DNA of 23,989 nt from an uncultured Collinsella sp. (GTDB lineage Bacteria; Actinomycetota; Coriobacteriia; Coriobacteriales; Coriobacteriaceae): assembly GCA_934675795.1 (NCBI GenBank), contig CAKURW010000026.1, positions 1 to 23,989 on the forward strand, written 5' to 3'. Under the pieces are notes generated by a model. It saw nothing but the letters and a program-made list of their open reading frames with translations, had not been told where the DNA came from and made no database searches. The translations under genes were made by a program, and so were the position numbers. Of the stretch, positions 22,301 through 23,989 are shown in pieces (position 1 is the first letter of the stretch; the number at the start of each line of letters is the position of its first letter).

Positions 22301-22811
22301 CCTCAAACTCGAGCCAGGCACCGCGGGACGGGATGATCTGGGCCTTGTAGATCTGCTTGCCCGAATCCATCTCGGAGCTGTAGTACACACCCGGGGAACG
22401 GACGAGCTGCGAAACGACGATACGCTCGGTACCGTTGATGATGAAGGTGCCCTGATCGGTCATCATGGGGAAGTCGCCCATAAAGACGAGCTGCTCCTTG
22501 ATCTCGCCGGTCTCCTTGTTGGTGAGACGGACGTCGGTCAGAAGCGGAGCCTGATAGGTCATATCCTTCTCGCGGCACTCCTCGACGGTGTGCGCGGGGT
22601 CGCCGAACTGATGCTCGCCGAAGGTAACCTCGAGAACATGGTTCTGGCTCTGGATGGGGCTGGATTCCTTGAACGCCTCACGAAGGCCCTCGTCCTTAAA
22701 ACGCTCAAAGGATTCCCTTTGAACAGAGATAAGGTTGGGGAGCTCCATGGCCTCCGGGATTTTCCCGAAGCTGACGCGCTTGCGCTCAGTGGCAGTGTAT
22801 GCGTAGGTCAC
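19320..22811 (-). CDS. rpoB: DNA-directed RNA polymerase subunit beta
   Basis: RNA polymerase beta subunit, 1163 residues. The start is GTG with AAGGAGG nine bases upstream. The rifampicin pocket (residues 376-408, [11 protein letters not shown] to SALGPGGL) keeps the residues equivalent to E. coli Q513, D516, H526, R529, S531 and L533, so it reads as rifampicin-sensitive. The nucleotide-site regions [29 protein letters not shown] and AGRHGNKG are intact. Oddity: the stretch between GGL408 and VRDVH425 (fork loop 2) is 16 residues, against eight in E. coli. The C-terminal 50 residues form an acidic Ala/Glu/Asp-rich extension. It is followed immediately by rpoC, whose ribosome-binding site overlaps the rpoB stop. 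Confidence 0.98.
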   Translation of the reverse strand: MTYAYTATERKRVSFGKIPEAMELPNLISVQRESFERFKDEGLREAFKESSPIQSQNHVLEVTFGEHQFGDPAHTVEECREKDMTYQAPLLTDVRLTNKETGEIKEQLVFMGDFPMMTDQGTFIINGTERIVVSQLVRSPGVYYSSEMDSGKQIYKAQIIPSRGAWLEFEVDKRDQLMVSIDRKRKQSATMFLRALGIAVTNDDIIELLGNSDVIKRTLERDTALTREDALIEIYRRLRPGEPPTVDASRSLLEGLLFNPQRYDLARVGRYKVNKKLNLTTEEEVTVLTDEDIVATLRYLLSLAAGEQGFKVDDIDHFGNRRIRTVGELVANQFRIGMSRMERVVRERMSSQDIDEITPQSLINIRPIVASIKEFFGSSQLSQFMDQANPLTGLTHKRRLSALGPGGLAGHKSGSSRRTNVPTAVRDVHNSHYSRMCPIETPEGPNIGLIGSLALYARVNEYGFIEAPFRRVENGVATDQIDWMTADEEEKHVIAPANTPLDPKTNEFITTDAEGKIVRPHTVIARTRDFDGSFGAPADVPVEDVDYMDVSPRQMLSVAATLIPFLEHDDAKRTLMGANMQRQAVPLVHPAAPYVGTGMERRAALDSGEVTLAKNAGEVIFADAAKIIVKHAGGMDEYHLAKYQRSNQSTCINHRPLVRVGDTVEQGEPLADGPSTDHGELALGQNLTVAYMPWEGFNYEDGIVVSERLVAEDLLTTINITRHEIDARDTKLGPEEITREIPNLSEDMLANLDEDGIIRIGAEVGPGDILVGKVTPKGESALTAEERLLRAIFGAKAHDVRDTSLKMPHGAYGRVIDVVRFSRENGDDLAPGVNEQVRVYVAQRRKIQQGDKIAGRHGNKGVICNVLPVEDMPYMADGTPIDVILNPLGVPSRMNVGQLLECHLGWAAACGWDTEDADSDKYVPGPFFTATPVFDGAKEDEIAEVIRRANKNMLNKATAAFGDHMRPEFVTQLDERGKTRLFDGRTGEEFREPITVGTSYILKLGHMVDDKIHARSTGPYSLVTQQPLGGKAQFGGQRFGEMEVWALYAYGASNVLQEILTVKSDDTVGRVKTYESIVKGENVPVPGIPESFKVLVKEIRSLALDIEPMHDADEDASAPVTAEETSALDDLAALAGVDADVEAQDAETAEAPEAVAATTTDKE

Positions 22812-22884
22812 CAGGTTTTTCCTCCTTCACGGAAATGCTCGGTGGGTTGGCGAGGCATAGCTTCGCCAGTTATCGCAACCTAAT

Positions 22885-22912
22885 AGTTTATCAGGTACCG
22901 ACCGTTGGGCAA
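22885..22912 (-). promoter_or_regulatory. Candidate rpoBC promoter with extended -10
   Basis: On the minus strand TTGCCC (22912-22907), 16 bp, then TGA-TAAACT (-10 at 22890-22885, with a TG extension). The leader would be about 67 nt. Each hexamer matches four of six consensus bases, so this is a moderate prediction. No ribosomal L10/L12 genes precede rpoB in the window, so an own promoter is required. Confidence 0.5.
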
Positions 22913-22988
22913 GAAAAGCCTTGACGCGATTGAGTTTTTGGAGTAGCAAAGTTTTTCGACAGAAAACACGCAGGTAGATGTATGTGTA

Positions 22989-23021
22989 TCGAACATCTGT
23001 TCATATATTTTCTGTGAACAG
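22989..23021. promoter_or_regulatory. LexA-like dyad and overlapping inverted repeat between galU and rpoB
   Basis: TCGAACATCTGTTC (22989-23002) fits the GAAC-N4-GTTC core of Gram-positive/actinobacterial LexA boxes. An overlapping inverted repeat, CTGTTCA (22997-23003) with TGAACAG (23015-23021), adds a third half-site. No promoter or SOS gene is evident beside it, so function is uncertain. Confidence 0.35.
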
Positions 23022-23050
23022 AGAGCCGGCAATCGCAGCTCTTATAAAAA

Positions 23051-23078
23051 ACGGGCGCGAACCGAGGTCCGCGCCCGT
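23051..23078 (-). terminator. Rho-independent terminator of galU
   Basis: A 9-bp perfect GC-rich stem (ACGGGCGCG with CGCGCCCGT) is followed on the minus strand by a run of Ts and then ATAAG. It lies 20 bp past the galU stop and separates galU from rpoBC. Confidence 0.9.
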
Positions 23079-23098
23079 AAATGTCGATGCCCGAAGGC

Positions 23099-23989
23099 TT
23101 ACTTGCGCATCAATCCGCCGCGCTCGTCGATGGCATCCCAGAAGGTATCGGCAAAGCGGGGGTCGCTTGCGGCCATGAGGGCGTTGGTGGCCATCCAGCC
23201 AGAGGGAGTGCCGGTGTCGTAGCCCGACAGCGGGTCAATGACGACGGCATACATGGCCTCGCGGTCGAGCGAACGGGCCATGGCGTCGGTGAGCTGGATC
23301 TCGCCGCCCTTGCCGGCCTGCTGATCTGCCAGCAGGTCCATGACCAGCGGGCTCAGCAGGTAGCGACCGACGATGTACAGATTGGACGGAGCCGCCTCGG
23401 GAGCGGGCTTCTCGACCAGACCGCCGATGCGCCAGACAGCGCCCGGCTCTGCATCGGCAACGTCCTCGGCACCCTCGAGCGAACCGACGCGCTCACCGGC
23501 GATAACGCCGTAGCGGCTGACTTCCTCGGGCGAGCAAGCAGCGACGGCGATAACCGAAGCGCCACCGTGCTCCTTGGAAACGGCGAGCATCTTGTCGCAG
23601 ATGTCGCGGTTAGGCACAACGTAGTCGCCCAGAAGAACCAGGAAGTTCTCCCCTGCCACGGCGTCGGCAGCAGAGCGAATAGCATGGCCGAGGCCCTTGG
23701 GCTCGTACTGATAGCGGAAGTCGACCGGCATACCGCCAGCGTGGGCGACGGCATCGGCATAGGCGTTCTTGCCGCGCTCGCGCAGCAGGTTCTCGAGCGA
23801 GCGATCGGGCTGGAAGTAGTTCAGTAGCTCGGGCTTACCGGGAGAAGTAACGATGATGACGTCGTCGACTTCCTCGGGGTCGAGCGCCTCCTCGACGACG
23901 TACTGAATGACGGGCTTGTCGAGCACCGGCAGCATCTCTTTGGGCGTGCACTTGGTGCCAGGCAGAAAACGCGTGCCAAGACCGGCGGC
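23099..23989 (-). CDS. galU: UTP--glucose-1-phosphate uridylyltransferase (partial, 5' end outside window)
   Basis: Makes UDP-glucose from UTP and glucose-1-phosphate for cell-surface polysaccharides. The 296 residues present begin AAGLGTRFLPGTKCTPKEM, the nucleotide-binding GxGTRxxP loop and PKEM motif, so only about nine N-terminal residues are missing at the window edge. Later family blocks are LDKPVIQYVVEEA, LGDYVVPN, the EKP region with SNLYIVGRYLL, GGEIQLTDAMA and the GYDTGTPSGWM substrate region. The gene reads toward rpoB but is separated from it by its own terminator. Its promoter and operon partners lie outside the window. Related sugar-nucleotidyltransferases such as RmlA are less likely, given the GYDTGTP segment. 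Confidence 0.95.
   Translation of the reverse strand, partial: AAGLGTRFLPGTKCTPKEMLPVLDKPVIQYVVEEALDPEEVDDVIIVTSPGKPELLNYFQPDRSLENLLRERGKNAYADAVAHAGGMPVDFRYQYEPKGLGHAIRSAADAVAGENFLVLLGDYVVPNRDICDKMLAVSKEHGGASVIAVAACSPEEVSRYGVIAGERVGSLEGAEDVADAEPGAVWRIGGLVEKPAPEAAPSNLYIVGRYLLSPLVMDLLADQQAGKGGEIQLTDAMARSLDREAMYAVVIDPLSGYDTGTPSGWMATNALMAASDPRFADTFWDAIDERGGLMRK

Noticed and set aside
20895..22883. A 662-codon plus-strand open frame antisense to rpoB
   Set aside because: Antisense shadow of rpoB without a ribosome-binding site or family motifs.

Overview
The window looks like a chromosomal core region of a high-GC Actinobacteriota member. It most resembles the class Coriobacteriia (Collinsella-like). 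That placement rests on the RpoB/RpoC/EF-G style, GC-rich codon use, and a Firmicutes-style type II fatty acid operon sitting next to ribosomal genes. It is an inference, since no database search was possible. Almost every gene is on the minus strand; only birA is on the plus strand.

Layout from right to left, the direction of transcription: (1) a partial galU with its terminator; (2) a 287-bp gap holding a LexA-like dyad and an rpoB promoter; (3) rpoB-rpoC, ending in a strong terminator; (4) a small accessory island between rpoC and the str operon, made of an ECF-type sigma gene and an overlapping membrane anti-sigma-like gene. The island has its own ECF-style promoter. It is bracketed by 35-bp inverted repeats and then by two direct copies of a ~199-bp long-hairpin element; (5) the str operon rpsL-rpsG-fusA with rpsJ as last gene and no tuf, closed by a terminator; (6) birA, divergent from (7) a ten-gene fatty acid operon fabH-acpP-fabK-fabD-fabG-fabF-accB-fabZ-accC-accD that runs off the left edge.

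The fatty acid operon encodes most of acetyl-CoA carboxylase (biotin carrier, biotin carboxylase, one transferase subunit), malonyl transfer, initiation, the four elongation steps and the acyl carrier. The adjacent biotin ligase would charge AccB. Two near-identical 18-bp dyads between birA and fabH look like operators of an unidentified regulator.

The least ordinary points are: an alpha-CTD-like helix-hairpin-helix domain in a long C-terminal tail of RpoC; the paired hairpin elements, whose arms differ by compensating changes; the inverted-repeat-bracketed sigma/anti-sigma island; an eight-residue expansion of RpoB fork loop 2; and Arg88 in ribosomal protein S12, a position linked to streptomycin resistance.
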